Part shown: one piece after another, positions 26,860-36,954 of the stretch
How positions within the stretch are numbered: the first letter of the stretch is position 1
How the letters are laid out: every line of letters begins with the position of its first letter
NCBI GenBank assembly: GCA_963715045.1
Contig: CAVQRC010000039.1
Location: 248,001-312,000 of the forward strand
Origin: CAVQRC01 sp963715045
GTDB lineage: Bacteria; Planctomycetota; Planctomycetia; Pirellulales; Lacipirellulaceae
DNA: 64,000 nt
Direction of reading: 5' to 3'
Made by a program: the position numbers and the translations under genes
Notes under the pieces: model-generated
The model's database searches: none
What the model was told of the DNA's origin: nothing
What the model saw: only the letters and a program-made list of their open reading frames with translations

Positions 26860-29748
26860 ATGATTGCCGATAGAAATCTGCTGCTGGGAATCCTCGCCCT
26901 GCAACTTGATTTCATCGACCGTGATCAACTGATCGCGGCGATGAATGCCTGGGTGCTGGACAAGTCGCGGCCGCTCGAAGCCCTGCTGGTCGATGAATGC
27001 CACCTCTCGGCGGCACGCTGCGAATTGCTCTCTGCGCTGCTTGAGGAGCATCTGAAGCAGCATGACGACGACCCCGAGCAAAGCCTGCGGCGACTTGTGT
27101 CGTTGAACGCGGAGCTGGATGCGCTCGCCACCCGAATCACCGATGACGAAGTACAGGCGACCATCGGGCTGGTTGCCGCCGATCGCCGTATCGCGGCCGA
27201 TGTCGAGGCGACCGCCGAATTCACGCTCGGGCAGTCCAGTTCTGCCGGGACACGATTTCGAGTGCTCCGCCCGCACGCTCAGGGTGGCTTGGGACAGGTT
27301 TCGGTCGCCCTGGATGAGGAACTCGGCCGGGAAGTCGCCCTTAAGGAAATCCAACAGCGTTATTCCGCCAGCGAGGCCAATCGCAACCGCTTCGTGTTGG
27401 AAGCCGAGATTACTGGCGGACTCGAGCACCCCGGGATCGTGCCCGTCTACGGGTTGGGCCAGTATGCGGACGGACGCCCGTTCTATGCGATGCGGTTCAT
27501 TCGCGGCAACAGCCTCAAGCAGGCAGTCGAGCGTTTTCACGACCCCCAGCGGAAGCAGCAGCAGGACCCCACGTCGCGGAGACTCGAGTTACGGAGTCTG
27601 CTCGGTCGATTAATCGACGTGTGTAATGCGATGGAGTATGCCCACAGTCGAGGCGTGCTGCATCGCGACCTGAAGCCGAGCAATGTGATGCTCGGCAAGT
27701 TCGGCGAGACATTGGTCGTGGATTGGGGACTGGCCAAGGTCGTAGGGCGCGACGACGTCCAGGCTGGCAATTCGGACGAGTCGACGTTGCAGCCAGGTTC
27801 GTCGAGTGGTTCGACACCGACGCAGATGGGGTCAGCGATCGGCACTCCGGCCTACATGAGCCCCGAACAGGCCGCCGGACGGCTCGATCAACTCGGCCCG
27901 GCCTGCGACGTTTACAGCCTGGGAGCGACGCTCTACGCAGTGCTCACCGGGGCAGCCCCGTTCGATTTTGTTGCCCAGAAGGGAGACCTGTTGCAACAGG
28001 TTCAGGAGGGAAATTTCCCCCGTCCCAGACAGCGAGATCTCCATGTCCCCGCGGCACTCGAGGCGATCTGCCTGAAAGCAATGGCGACCGACCCCGCGGC
28101 GCGGTACGCGTCGCCGAGCCGCCTGGCCGAGGATCTGGATCATTGGCTGGCCGACGAACCGGTCGCCGCGTATCGCGAGTCATTCAGTCAACGGATGGGG
28201 CGGTGGGAACGCAGGCATCGCAGCTATGTCCGTGCGGGCGGAGCCGCGCTATTCCTGGTCGCCGCGATGGCGGTAGCGGCGGCCGTCAGCATCAACGAGG
28301 CTCGACACGAAGAGACGCGGCAGCGGGTGCGGGCCGACCAGAACGCGGCATCGGAACGCAGGGCCGCCGAAGAGGCCCGGGCAGCGGAGCGCGAAGCCCG
28401 GACCAATCTGGCCCGGGCCGTGGCCGCGGAAGCGGAGACGGTCGAGGCACTGGCCCAGGCGAAGGCGGAAGCGGTGGCGTCGGCCGAAGTCTCCGACTTC
28501 CTGGTCAATCTGTTTCTCGGCTCCGATCCGACCGGGCTGGGCGGTGGCCTGGCCGCGATCGATGAGCGCGGTACAGACATGTCGGCCGTGGCGCTGCTCG
28601 AGTATGGAGCCAAATCACTGCAGCAGGAAATCAACGCCAAGCCGGAAGTGCGGGCGCGACTGCTGGACACACTGGGATTCATCTTCACGACCTACGCCGA
28701 ATACGAAAAAGCGATGCCGCTGTTGACCGAGTCGCTCCAGCTCCGCCGCCAGTTGTACGGAGAAGGCCACCCCGAACTGGTGAGTTCGCTGAAACACGCG
28801 GGAGTCTTTTACTACCTGATCGGAAATTACCGCAAAGCGCGGCAGTATGAACGCGAAGCCCTCGCAATCTGCGAGCGGCACTTCGGTCCCGACAGCGGGC
28901 TGACTGCCGAAATGCTGTTTCTCGTGGGTTGGCACATCAGCGGCGGCTACACGAACGCCACGCTGCTCGAGGAATCCGAACAACTGCTCCGTCGAGCGAT
29001 CAGGATTCAAGAATCGCTGTACGGTCCGCAGGACCAGCGCCCCGTGTTTGCGCGGCTGGCGCTGGCCCATACTCTGGTGAAGCAGGAGCGGACCGCCGAA
29101 GGGATGGTGGAGGTCATGGGGGCGATTCGAAAACTCGCCGCTTTCCAAGGCGACTCCCGCCCCGCGGAAATCATTTCGAACCTCGTGCGCGGCATGGCGG
29201 CCGAGCGGCTCGAGAACTGGGACGAAGCCTCCGCCCGGATGCACCGCGCTCTGGATCTGGCGAAAGGCCTGCTCGGTGAGCGGCATTCGTTTGTGCCCTA
29301 TTTTCAGGGGCCGATCGTGAATTACCTCGAGCGTGCCGGTGACGATGAAGCCGCCGAAGAATACTTGCGGAAGCTCGTCGTGTCGGAACGCGAGATTCTC
29401 GCCGACAGTCCGTGGGTGGCGTTTCGCCTCGATGAGCTGGCGGCGTTTCTGGTGCGTCACGAGCGTTATCAGGAGGCCGCTGTACACTACGAGGAGTCTC
29501 TTCGAATCCGACGCGCGGCACTGGGCGAGGACAGCCTGTTTGTCGGCTGGACTCTCGATAAGCTGGCGGACGTCGCGCGGCGACAGGACGACCTGGTACG
29601 GGCGGAGCAATTGTTGCGGGAAGCACTGGCCGTCTATGACACGGCTACCGAAGACCACCCGGATACGGTTTCCGCATGGCGGGCCGAAGCGGCGGAGAAA
29701 CTCTACGCGATTACAAGCGAACTGGAAAACGCGGGTGCAGGCGAGTAA
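26860..29748 (+). CDS. Membrane Ser/Thr protein kinase with C-terminal TPR repeats
   Basis: A 962-residue kinase. Residues 1-145 are a helical N-terminal region seen in planctomycete kinases. The kinase domain has a glycine loop (AQGGLGQVSVALD), VALKEI, the catalytic HRDLKPSNV (His268), and VVDWGLAKV with DWG (Asp288) instead of DFG, then GTPAYMSPEQA and DVYSLGATLYAVLTG. A membrane helix near 459-482 (ALFLVAAMAVAAAVS) is followed by an Ala/Glu-rich coiled coil and about 350 residues of TPR-like repeats (MPLLTESLQLRRQLYGEGHP type). The TPR part should lie outside the cytoplasmic membrane as a sensor or scaffold. ATG before IADRNLLLG is chosen from family N-termini. Confidence 0.93.
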   Translation: MIADRNLLLGILALQLDFIDRDQLIAAMNAWVLDKSRPLEALLVDECHLSAARCELLSALLEEHLKQHDDDPEQSLRRLVSLNAELDALATRITDDEVQATIGLVAADRRIAADVEATAEFTLGQSSSAGTRFRVLRPHAQGGLGQVSVALDEELGREVALKEIQQRYSASEANRNRFVLEAEITGGLEHPGIVPVYGLGQYADGRPFYAMRFIRGNSLKQAVERFHDPQRKQQQDPTSRRLELRSLLGRLIDVCNAMEYAHSRGVLHRDLKPSNVMLGKFGETLVVDWGLAKVVGRDDVQAGNSDESTLQPGSSSGSTPTQMGSAIGTPAYMSPEQAAGRLDQLGPACDVYSLGATLYAVLTGAAPFDFVAQKGDLLQQVQEGNFPRPRQRDLHVPAALEAICLKAMATDPAARYASPSRLAEDLDHWLADEPVAAYRESFSQRMGRWERRHRSYVRAGGAALFLVAAMAVAAAVSINEARHEETRQRVRADQNAASERRAAEEARAAEREARTNLARAVAAEAETVEALAQAKAEAVASAEVSDFLVNLFLGSDPTGLGGGLAAIDERGTDMSAVALLEYGAKSLQQEINAKPEVRARLLDTLGFIFTTYAEYEKAMPLLTESLQLRRQLYGEGHPELVSSLKHAGVFYYLIGNYRKARQYEREALAICERHFGPDSGLTAEMLFLVGWHISGGYTNATLLEESEQLLRRAIRIQESLYGPQDQRPVFARLALAHTLVKQERTAEGMVEVMGAIRKLAAFQGDSRPAEIISNLVRGMAAERLENWDEASARMHRALDLAKGLLGERHSFVPYFQGPIVNYLERAGDDEAAEEYLRKLVVSEREILADSPWVAFRLDELAAFLVRHERYQEAAVHYEESLRIRRAALGEDSLFVGWTLDKLADVARRQDDLVRAEQLLREALAVYDTATEDHPDTVSAWRAEAAEKLYAITSELENAGAGE

Positions 29749-30050
29749 GTCGCCAGCGAAATCGCGTCAGCAGGTCTCGAATGCCCGATGCCCGAGTGCC
29801 CGATGCGGGAAGCCTTCCGTCAGCATGGACACGATCCGTGTCGCTCTAGTCCGGATTATTCATCAAGAGGCACGGCACAGTCGCAACTTCGCAGTTCGAC
29901 ACGTGTTACGGCAAGATTGCCCAGAGCGCCGCGCGCGGCCGAGCCCCCTCTCCCCGGGCCCCTCACCAGGTGAGGGGTCCGGGGAGAGGGAGGTTCCACC
30001 TTGGACATCGTTTGCGGGGTGAATAATGCGGGCTAGTCCACTCCGCGGAT
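29749..30050. other. Intergenic stretch between converging kinase and ABC genes
   Basis: No gene seen. It holds a direct repeat ATGCCCGA at 29780-29802 and the long hairpin listed separately. Confidence 0.5.
29946..29990. repeat. Near-perfect 45-bp inverted repeat, candidate bidirectional terminator
   Basis: CCCTCTCCCCGGGCCCCTCACC pairs with its near-complement ending GGTCCGGGGAGAGGG. It lies between two converging transcription units. I recall similar CCCTCTCCCCGG...GGGGAGAGGG elements scattered in many GC-rich bacterial genomes. Confidence 0.75.
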
Positions 30051-30770
30051 TCACCAACTCGTCGACGGCGTTTGTTCCCGCATGATGCCGTCTTCCATTT
30101 CATAGATCCTGTCGAAGATGTCCAGGGCCCGATGATCGTGGGTGACAACGATCACTCCGGCGCCTTGCTCGTGAGCGACTCTGGCGAACAGCTCCATGAC
30201 CTGTCGCCCGCGATGACTGTCGAGGGCTGCCGTCGGTTCGTCGGCGAGAATCACGCTGGGGCGGTTGGCCAGGGCCCGCGCCACGGCGACCCGCTGTTGT
30301 TGTCCCCCCGAGAGCATGGAAGGAAGATTGTCGGCGCGATCGCTGACGCCCAGGTAGTCCATCAATTCGATCGCCCGTTGCCGGGCGGATCTCGCCGCGT
30401 CACCGTTGAGTTCCAGCGCGATCTGAACATTCTCGACGGCTGTCAAGAACGGGATCAGATTCGACTTCTGAAACACGAAGCCGATGTGGCGACGGCGAAA
30501 GGCACGCAGATTCGCCTGGGCCCCATCGCCGTCGAGGACCAGTCGGCCGCGAAACATGATGCGGCCGGAAGTCGGAGGATTGATGAGTCCCACGGCGGAG
30601 AGGAAGGTCGATTTGCCGGCGCCGCTCGGCCCTAACAGAGCCACGACTTCCCCATTTGCCACCTTCATCGTGGCATCCCGCATCGCCACGACTTCCGTGT
30701 TCTCGCTGCCATAGATCTTCGTCAGACACTCGGCTTCGATGGCGAAGGGCGTCTGGTTGCCAGTGGTCAT
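30051..30770 (-). CDS. ABC transporter ATPase (MacB/LolD/DevA type)
   Basis: A 239-residue ATPase: Walker A LLGPSGAGKSTFLSAVG, Q loop FVFQKSNLIPFL, signature MLSGGQQQRVAVARAL, Walker B SVILADEPTAALD and switch His VVTHDHRALD. Its ATG overlaps the permease stop by four bases. With the permease and the membrane-fusion protein upstream it forms a tripartite exporter of the DevBCA or MacAB kind. Substrate unknown. Confidence 0.93.
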   Translation of the reverse strand: MTTGNQTPFAIEAECLTKIYGSENTEVVAMRDATMKVANGEVVALLGPSGAGKSTFLSAVGLINPPTSGRIMFRGRLVLDGDGAQANLRAFRRRHIGFVFQKSNLIPFLTAVENVQIALELNGDAARSARQRAIELMDYLGVSDRADNLPSMLSGGQQQRVAVARALANRPSVILADEPTAALDSHRGRQVMELFARVAHEQGAGVIVVTHDHRALDIFDRIYEMEDGIMREQTPSTSW

Positions 30771-31978
30771 GAAAGCGCCTCGTTCGGAGAAACCCGCATG
30801 GCCCTCCAGATTCCCAACAGGCTGGAGACAACGGAGATTCCCAGCACGATCACGGCAAGCTGGAGCAGGTCTGCATCGGCGAGGATGACACGGCGGGGAA
30901 ACATCGGAAATATCCGTTGGCCCAACGCGTAGGCAATGCCGAAGCCGATGACGCCCAGAATCAGCGCTTGTTGGAGAATCAAACCCAGGATCACCGTGTT
31001 CGGAGCGCCGATGAGTTTGAGCAGGGCAATCGCATGGATCTTATCGAGCGTGAGGGTGTACAGAATCAGGGCCATGATGATTGCGGCGATGATCGTGAGC
31101 AGGACTCGAAACAGGCCGATCTGTCGGCGGACTCGCTCTACGGAACCTTTGAGTAGCAGCTCCCGCTGGCCGTCCCTGGTAAACACGGATACGTCTCCCC
31201 ATCCGGAGATGATCTCGGCAACTTGTTCCACATTGGTACCCGGCGCGACCGTAACCATCACGGCACTGACCTGCGGGCGGGCGATGGCGGGCAACTGGCT
31301 CGACGGCTTCCCGGCGTTTTCGAGGATTCCCGGTTGCTGGACGGCGAGCTCGAAGCGGCGACCGCGAGCGATTCGTGATTCACGTTCCAGGCGGACGGCC
31401 TCTCCGGGCACGTCAAACTGGATCGCCTGGGCGTCGGTCGCGGTGAAGATCCCCAGGCCATCACCGCTGGCGCTGATCATGCTTCGCGTCGTACCCACCA
31501 CGGTGTAGGTGTCTTTGGCAAGTGTGATCTGCTCCCCCACGGCTAATCGGAGTGATTCGTCGGCGATCATCTCGAAGTGGGCCTGACCCAGCGGTCGCCC
31601 GGCTGTCAGCGGTATCCACTCGCCGCGATCGGTGGGCCAACTGAGTCCCAGGACCGCGATTCGCAGCGGCTTTCCCTGGCGTTCACGCTGAATCGTGTGG
31701 TAGACGAACTCCCGCGCGGTGTCGACTCCCGGTACCGCCAGTGCCCGATGCACGAGGTTCGGGGGGACGCGGGATATCTCGGCAAAGGGTCCCCGTGTGT
31801 TTCGCTGCACAATCCACAGATCGGCGCCGATGCGTTCGATGAGCAGCGTGGCGTCTTCGACAACACCCCGATAAATGCCGCCCATGCCCATCACGATCAT
31901 CAGCAGCATGCCGATGCCAACGGTCGTGAGTACGAAGCGGCCCAGATTGTGGCGAATGTCTTTGGTGGCCAGATTCAT
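30767..31978 (-). CDS. ABC transporter permease (DevC/MacB type)
   Basis: A 403-residue permease with one N-terminal membrane helix (RFVLTTVGIGMLLMIVMGMGG), a periplasmic domain of about 230 residues and three C-terminal helices (LFRVLLTIIAAIIMALILYTL, VILGLILQQALILGVIGFG, LLQLAVIVLGISVVSSLLG). The last residues RAMRVSPNEAL are the FtsX-type ending. It overlaps its neighbours on both sides by ATGA, so the three genes are one translationally coupled operon. Confidence 0.92.
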   Translation of the reverse strand: MNLATKDIRHNLGRFVLTTVGIGMLLMIVMGMGGIYRGVVEDATLLIERIGADLWIVQRNTRGPFAEISRVPPNLVHRALAVPGVDTAREFVYHTIQRERQGKPLRIAVLGLSWPTDRGEWIPLTAGRPLGQAHFEMIADESLRLAVGEQITLAKDTYTVVGTTRSMISASGDGLGIFTATDAQAIQFDVPGEAVRLERESRIARGRRFELAVQQPGILENAGKPSSQLPAIARPQVSAVMVTVAPGTNVEQVAEIISGWGDVSVFTRDGQRELLLKGSVERVRRQIGLFRVLLTIIAAIIMALILYTLTLDKIHAIALLKLIGAPNTVILGLILQQALILGVIGFGIAYALGQRIFPMFPRRVILADADLLQLAVIVLGISVVSSLLGIWRAMRVSPNEALS

Positions 31979-33138
31979 CGGACGACGACCCGTTGCCCGT
32001 CGCGGAGTGAGGTGGGTTGATTTACGGGCGTAACGGCAGTGTCGCCGACCCGCAATCCGTCCAGCACTTCGACCGCATCGCGGCTACGCAGGCCGGCTGT
32101 CACAGGCGTCCAGGTGGCCACGCCATCGACCTCAACAAAGGCTCCAGTTTCGCGATCTCGATGCACGACCATCGTCGCCGGCAGCAGGAGCACCTGCTCT
32201 TTCCGCTCGACTTCAATGAACGCTTCGGCCCGCTGACCGACCGCCCAGTTCTCCGGCAACTCGAGTACTCGCACGTCGACGACGAATTCCCGTGTCTCGC
32301 GATCAGCTTCCCTGCCCAGGCGAGCCACCGTTCCGGGATAGGAGCGATCCGGTTCGGATCGAAACACGACGCGTGCCGGTTGGTTCTCTGCCAATCGGGC
32401 GATTTCCGTCTCATCGACCCACGCGCTGATCCACATTTCGTCGGTAGCAATCAGCGTGAGGATCGAACTGCCTGGGACCACCACGTCGCCCGGTTCACGC
32501 TCGCGGTTGACAATCAGACCGTCGAAAGGTGCGACGATTTCGGTGTCCTGCAACCGCGCCCGGTGATATTCCAGGGTTTGCTCGGCAGCGATGAGCTGCT
32601 TCTGACCTTCAGCGATTGCCGCTTCCGCCCGCGATACGCCAGCCTCGGCAACTGCCAGCGACTCCGTCGCCTTGTCGACATCGTCCTGGCTGACTGCATT
32701 CTGCTCGGCCAGTGTCTTCGCCCGGAGGTTACTCTTATCTGCCTGTGCGTACACGGCCTTCGCCCGATTCTTGTCCGTCATCAGTCGATCGATCGCGGCG
32801 GCCGCAGCTTCCACGTCGGCCTGAGCGATCTCGACCTGCTGCTTGAGTTCGTCGTCAGCCAGTCTTACCAGCAGGTCCCCAGCGGAAACGCGGTCTCCCT
32901 GATCGGTCAGGAGTTGGGCGATTCGGCCGGATATTTTTGGACTCACGGTTGCTTCCACGCGAGCTTCCAGCGTTCCGGTCCCCATCACTTCGGCCACGAT
33001 CGATCCTGGCTCGACCCGATAGGCGACAACACGGACGGGTGCAAACTTGATCCAATAGATGATGGCTGCAATCACCAGCATCACGGCAGACACCTTTGAG
33101 AATCGCCACACCCGTGCTCTCAGTGTCTTAGCTGGCAT
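31975..33138 (-). CDS. Membrane-fusion (HlyD/RND adaptor) protein
   Basis: A 387-residue periplasmic adaptor: N-terminal membrane anchor (VSAVMLVIAAIIYWIKF), lipoyl half (MGTGTLEARVEATVSPKISG), a long coiled coil (about residues 95-205), second lipoyl half (IVAPFDGLIVNREREPGDVV) and beta-barrel and membrane-proximal parts. It is the first gene of the exporter operon; its promoter must lie in or near the repeat array upstream. Confidence 0.92.
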   Translation of the reverse strand: MPAKTLRARVWRFSKVSAVMLVIAAIIYWIKFAPVRVVAYRVEPGSIVAEVMGTGTLEARVEATVSPKISGRIAQLLTDQGDRVSAGDLLVRLADDELKQQVEIAQADVEAAAAAIDRLMTDKNRAKAVYAQADKSNLRAKTLAEQNAVSQDDVDKATESLAVAEAGVSRAEAAIAEGQKQLIAAEQTLEYHRARLQDTEIVAPFDGLIVNREREPGDVVVPGSSILTLIATDEMWISAWVDETEIARLAENQPARVVFRSEPDRSYPGTVARLGREADRETREFVVDVRVLELPENWAVGQRAEAFIEVERKEQVLLLPATMVVHRDRETGAFVEVDGVATWTPVTAGLRSRDAVEVLDGLRVGDTAVTPVNQPTSLRDGQRVVVR

Positions 33139-33214
33139 TGTTCACGATCGCCGAAGAAGAGATGTCATGGGTCATCCACAGGTCGCATTGAACAACAATT
33201 CGCGCGCACCGTGT

Positions 33215-33845
33215 AGCCCCGGCTACGTGTAGTCCCGCCACTCCGTGGCGGGGATGTTCAGTCACCGCCGGCCCGGCCCATGCGGCGGCCGCGGGTTCCG
33301 TGCGGCGGTTGCCGGCATCGGGTTGTTGTGGTCCGAGTCACGGAGTGTGTAGTCCCGACACTCCGTGGCGGGGATGTTCAGTCCCCGCCGGCCCGGCCTA
33401 CGCGGCGGCCGCGGTTTCCGTGCGACGATGGATTTACGTGGCCTCTGCAGCCCGGGTCACGGAGTGTGTAGTCCCGCCACTCCGTGGCGGGGATGTTCAG
33501 TCACCGCCGGCCCGGCCCATGCGGCGGCCGCGGTTTCCGTGCGGCGGTTGCCGGCATCGGGTTGTTGTGGTCCGGGTCACGGAGTGTGTAGTCCCGCCAC
33601 TCCGTGGCGGGGATGTTCAGTCCCCGCCGGCCCGGCCTACGCGGCGGCCGCGGTTTCCGGCGACGATGGATTTACGTGGCCTCTGCAGCCCGGGTCACGG
33701 AGTGCCCCGCTCCGTGGCGGGGATGTTCGTCACCGCCGGCCCGGCCCATGCGGCGGCCGCGGTTTCCGTGCGGCGGTTGCCGGCATCGGGTTGTTGTGGT
33801 CCGAGTCACGGAGTGCCCCGGCTACGTGTAGTGCCACGGCCTGCA
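33215..33845. repeat. Tandem array of about 120-bp units with A/B alternation (family R3)
   Basis: The phrase CTCCGTGGCGGGGATGTTC recurs at about 33240, 33360, 33480, 33600 and 33710 (spacings near 120, the last near 110). Units alternate: A units hold GCGGCGGTTGCCGGCATCGG, B units hold TGGATTTACGTGGCCTCTGC, in the order A-B-A-B-A. The higher-order period is therefore about 240 bp. Most units include the inverted repeat CCCGCCACTCCGTGGCGGG; the last lacks its left arm. The array fills the divergent gap between the exporter operon and the amidohydrolase gene. Confidence 0.9.
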
Positions 33846-33975
33846 GTTCCGCCTGGTTTGCTCCTGGAGTGCGGGAAAAATACAATCAGCAGCGGCGTCA
33901 CGACTGCGACGCGACGCGCAGTCGCGGCAGTCGGCCAGATCACGCAGCATATACCTTCCGACAACGAGGTCGACG

Positions 33976-35485
33976 ATGTGGATTCCCAAATGGCAGCGCG
34001 ACCAGCAGCGTGGCGTCGATTCGCCGGTGCCGACTCAGGCGGTTTCGAATGAGGAGTTTCTCCCGCGACCCCAAAACCAACAGCAGCGGCAGTGGGAGCA
34101 ATTGATCGGTGAGCTTTCGGACGAGAAGGCCAAAAAGCTGGGCATGCCGCGGCGGGACTTCATGCGGACTTCGATGGGAATGGCGACCGCGTTCCTGGCG
34201 TCGAACATGGTCTACGGTCCGAACTGGGATGTCGACGCCGCCGAGACGCTCGATCCGGCGGCGACCCAGGAGAAGTTTCCCAAGGGCGAGTACTTCATCA
34301 TGGACGTGCAGACCCACTTCACCGACGGCGTGGCGATCGGGTTTCGCAACGCCGAGTTTGTCCGCAACATGGGATTCGACCTCAAGGACAATCCCGATGC
34401 CTACAGCTTCACGAACTACGTCAAGGAGATCTTCTTCGACAGCGAGACCAGCATCGCCGTGATCTCCGGAGTTCCCGGGCGCGAGACCAACAAGAACCTC
34501 GCCGGCAAGGTCCTGGAAGGAAAGGACCGCCGCGGCGGAATTCTGCCCAGTTGGCTGATGTCGCAGCGAAAGAAGGAACTCAACACGCTCGCCGGATCGA
34601 CACGCGCTCTCTGCCAGGGCAACTGCGCGCCGAATCACTACTGGAATCGCGAGACCAATGCACCCGACTTCCCTGCCCTGTTCGAGCAGATGGAACGCGA
34701 AGTCAAGCAGTACGGCATCGACAGTTGGAAGTGGTACTGCCACACCGATCCCGGGCGTTCGGGCGACGGGTTCCGGATGGACGACGAAAAGATGGCTTAC
34801 CCGTTCTACGAGAAGTCGAAGGAACTGGGCTTGAAGGTGTTCAGCGTGCACAAGGGATTTGCCTCGCAGTCGCGCACACTGGGCCACTTCGCCCATCCTG
34901 GCGACATCGAGAAAGCCGCGAAGGATCATCCGGATCTCACGTTCATCGCCTATCACTCGGCACTCAAGCACGGTCCGGGCGAGCCGCAATTCAACCAGGA
35001 CGGGTTTTTTGATCCGACCACCGGGGACTTCGCCTGGCACGCCGAACTGATGAAGATCAAGGATCGCAATCCGGAGATGGACAACGTGTACCCCGAGATC
35101 GGATCGTCGTTCGGCCTGCTGTCGATCGCCCATCCAGAGATGTGCCAGCATTTGATCGGCAAGAACATCAAGCACTACGGCGCCGACCATGTCATCTGGG
35201 GCACCGATTGTCTGTGGTGGGGATCGCCGCAATGGGTGATCGATGCCATGAAGCGATTTCAGATCAGCGACGAGCTGTGCGAACAGTTTGGCTACGACGA
35301 AGCTGACCAAGGACGACAAGGCGAAGATTTTTGGGCTCAACGCGGCGAAGATTTATGGCATCGACGTCGCGAAGGAGCTCAAGGCCCTCCCCGCCGACGC
35401 ATTGAGCGAGCGGAAGACGTCCTACCTGGAGCGGGGCGGACACCGCGACAATGCGGCACAGGGGTGGGTCCGCGCTGATGCTTAA
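33976..35485 (+). pseudogene. Tat-exported amidohydrolase (TIM-barrel family 2), frameshifted near the end
   Basis: About 500 residues. A twin-arginine signal (RRDFMRTSMGMATAFLAS, Arg59-60) follows an unusually long hydrophilic leader. The barrel holds metal-site-like segments MDVQTHF, FSVHKGF, YHSALKHGPG and VIWGTDCLWWGSPQW. The frame breaks near 35290, after CEQFGY, and resumes as TKLTKDDKAKIFGLNAAKIYG, the usual C-terminal helix of amidohydrolase-2 proteins. The span is 1,510 nt, one base over a multiple of three. Probably an indel error. GAGGTCGACG precedes the ATG. The stop overlaps the cytochrome gene by eight bases. Confidence 0.85.
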
Positions 35486-36564
35486 GCCGGTCAGGTTGCG
35501 GCCCTCGCCAAGATCCTGCCTGGCCGGAGCGATCCTGTTGATCGGCTGGTCGGTCGCGGTAATTTTCCCTTCGACGGCAGACGACCAGGCGAAATCCAAG
35601 CGGCTGGATCCGGCCGCGTGGGGAGACGACCACGTCGGTAAGCCGCTTCCGCCGTACGTCACGGGCGACGAGTGCCTGTTCTGCCATCGAGACATCGGAG
35701 CGGCATGGGGCGACAACCGACATCAGGTGACGATTCGGAGGGCCGGTCCGGACGATCCGGCGATGGTCAGACTCCGCGAGCTACCGGGCGGCAGCGGGTT
35801 GGCCGCCGAAACGCAGTTCGTGCTGGGATCCGAGCGGGCGATCCGATTTCTCAAACGCTCGAACGAGTACGGGAAACTGCTCCTGCTGTCGGCGTGGTGG
35901 ATTCCCACCAGCGGCGAATGGAGACACGGCGATCCGCTGCACTGGGACGCGAAGCAGTTTGGTGACCAGTGCGCCGGCTGCCATACGACGGCTGTAGACA
36001 CCAAGACGCGGGCGTTTTCAGCGTTGTCGCTCGATTGTTATGCCTGCCACGGCGATGTGAATCTCGACCACACTGAAGATGCGTCGCTCGTGCTGCTCTC
36101 CGAGCAGAATCGGCTGCCGCGAGTCGTGATCTCGATTTGCGGACAGTGTCATCTGCGGGGCGGCAAGTCCTTAGAGCAGCGGATTACCCTACGCCCACAA
36201 CTTCGTAGCCGGTGACAATTTGTTCCGCGACTTCCAGGTCGATCTGTCCGACGCGGCGATCGCCGCGAAGCCGCCGATGGACCGGCACATCTATCTCAAT
36301 GCACGTGACGTCGCTCTATCTGGCGATACGACAACGACCTGCGTGACGTGCCACGAGCGTGCACGGCCAGACGACCGAGGATCACCAGAGCCTCGACGAT
36401 ATGCCGCTGTGTGCGTCTTGCCACGTTCCGGGGACCGAGCACACGGAGCTCAGAAGCGATCTTGACTCCGTTGCCAGGCAGAAAGTCGCCCATCCTGTCT
36501 GCAAGTATTGAGACCACCACGTGACGCGAAATCGAGGCGCCGACTCCGGAGTGATCGGCGAGTG
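35478..36564 (+). pseudogene. Secreted multihaem c-type cytochrome, with frameshifts
   Basis: An exported electron carrier with signal peptide (AGAILLIGWSVAVIFPSTA) and CxxCH sites CLFCH, CAGCH, CYACH and CGQCH in the first frame. After GGKSLEQR the frame shifts (near 36190) to GLPYAHNFVAGDNLFRDF and CVTCH. It shifts again (near 36360) to VHGQTTEDHQSLDDM and CASCH, then meets TGA after PVCKY; sequence beyond still looks coding for a few residues. At least six haems are implied. It is probably co-transcribed with the amidohydrolase. The double indel may be sequencing error or decay. Confidence 0.8.
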
Positions 36565-36954
36565 ATGGAAAGAGTATGCCGGCATCCGTTGTGAAACCGC
36601 CGAGAGTAATACGTCTCCGAGTGGAGTGCGGCAACTTGTTGCCGCTTTCCTATCGGGCGACGGCACGCCGGCGGCCCAAGTTCGGCGATCGAACGGTAGT
36701 AAGCACGTCGGAAGTACTCACCGCGGGTGCTCGCCCTCTCCTCCGCATATGAAAGCGGTGATAAATCACCGCACTCCAAATCCTGCCTGTTCACGACCGC
36801 CGCACGCAACGACAAGTTGCAGACCTCGGGCGGGCACATCGACCGGCGATACGTAAGGATCGACAGCCCCGCAGGGGCGAAATCGTTCAGCCTTGGTGCG
36901 AACGACGGCCACCAGGGCACTCGTTGAAGCACTGTCGACTTCGCAACCTGGCGA
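36565..36954. other. Gene-free stretch with a perfect small hairpin
   Basis: No convincing gene. GCGGTGATAAATCACCGC at 36755-36772 is a seven-base-stem hairpin with a TAAA loop. It lies between converging genes and could be part of a terminator. Confidence 0.5.
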
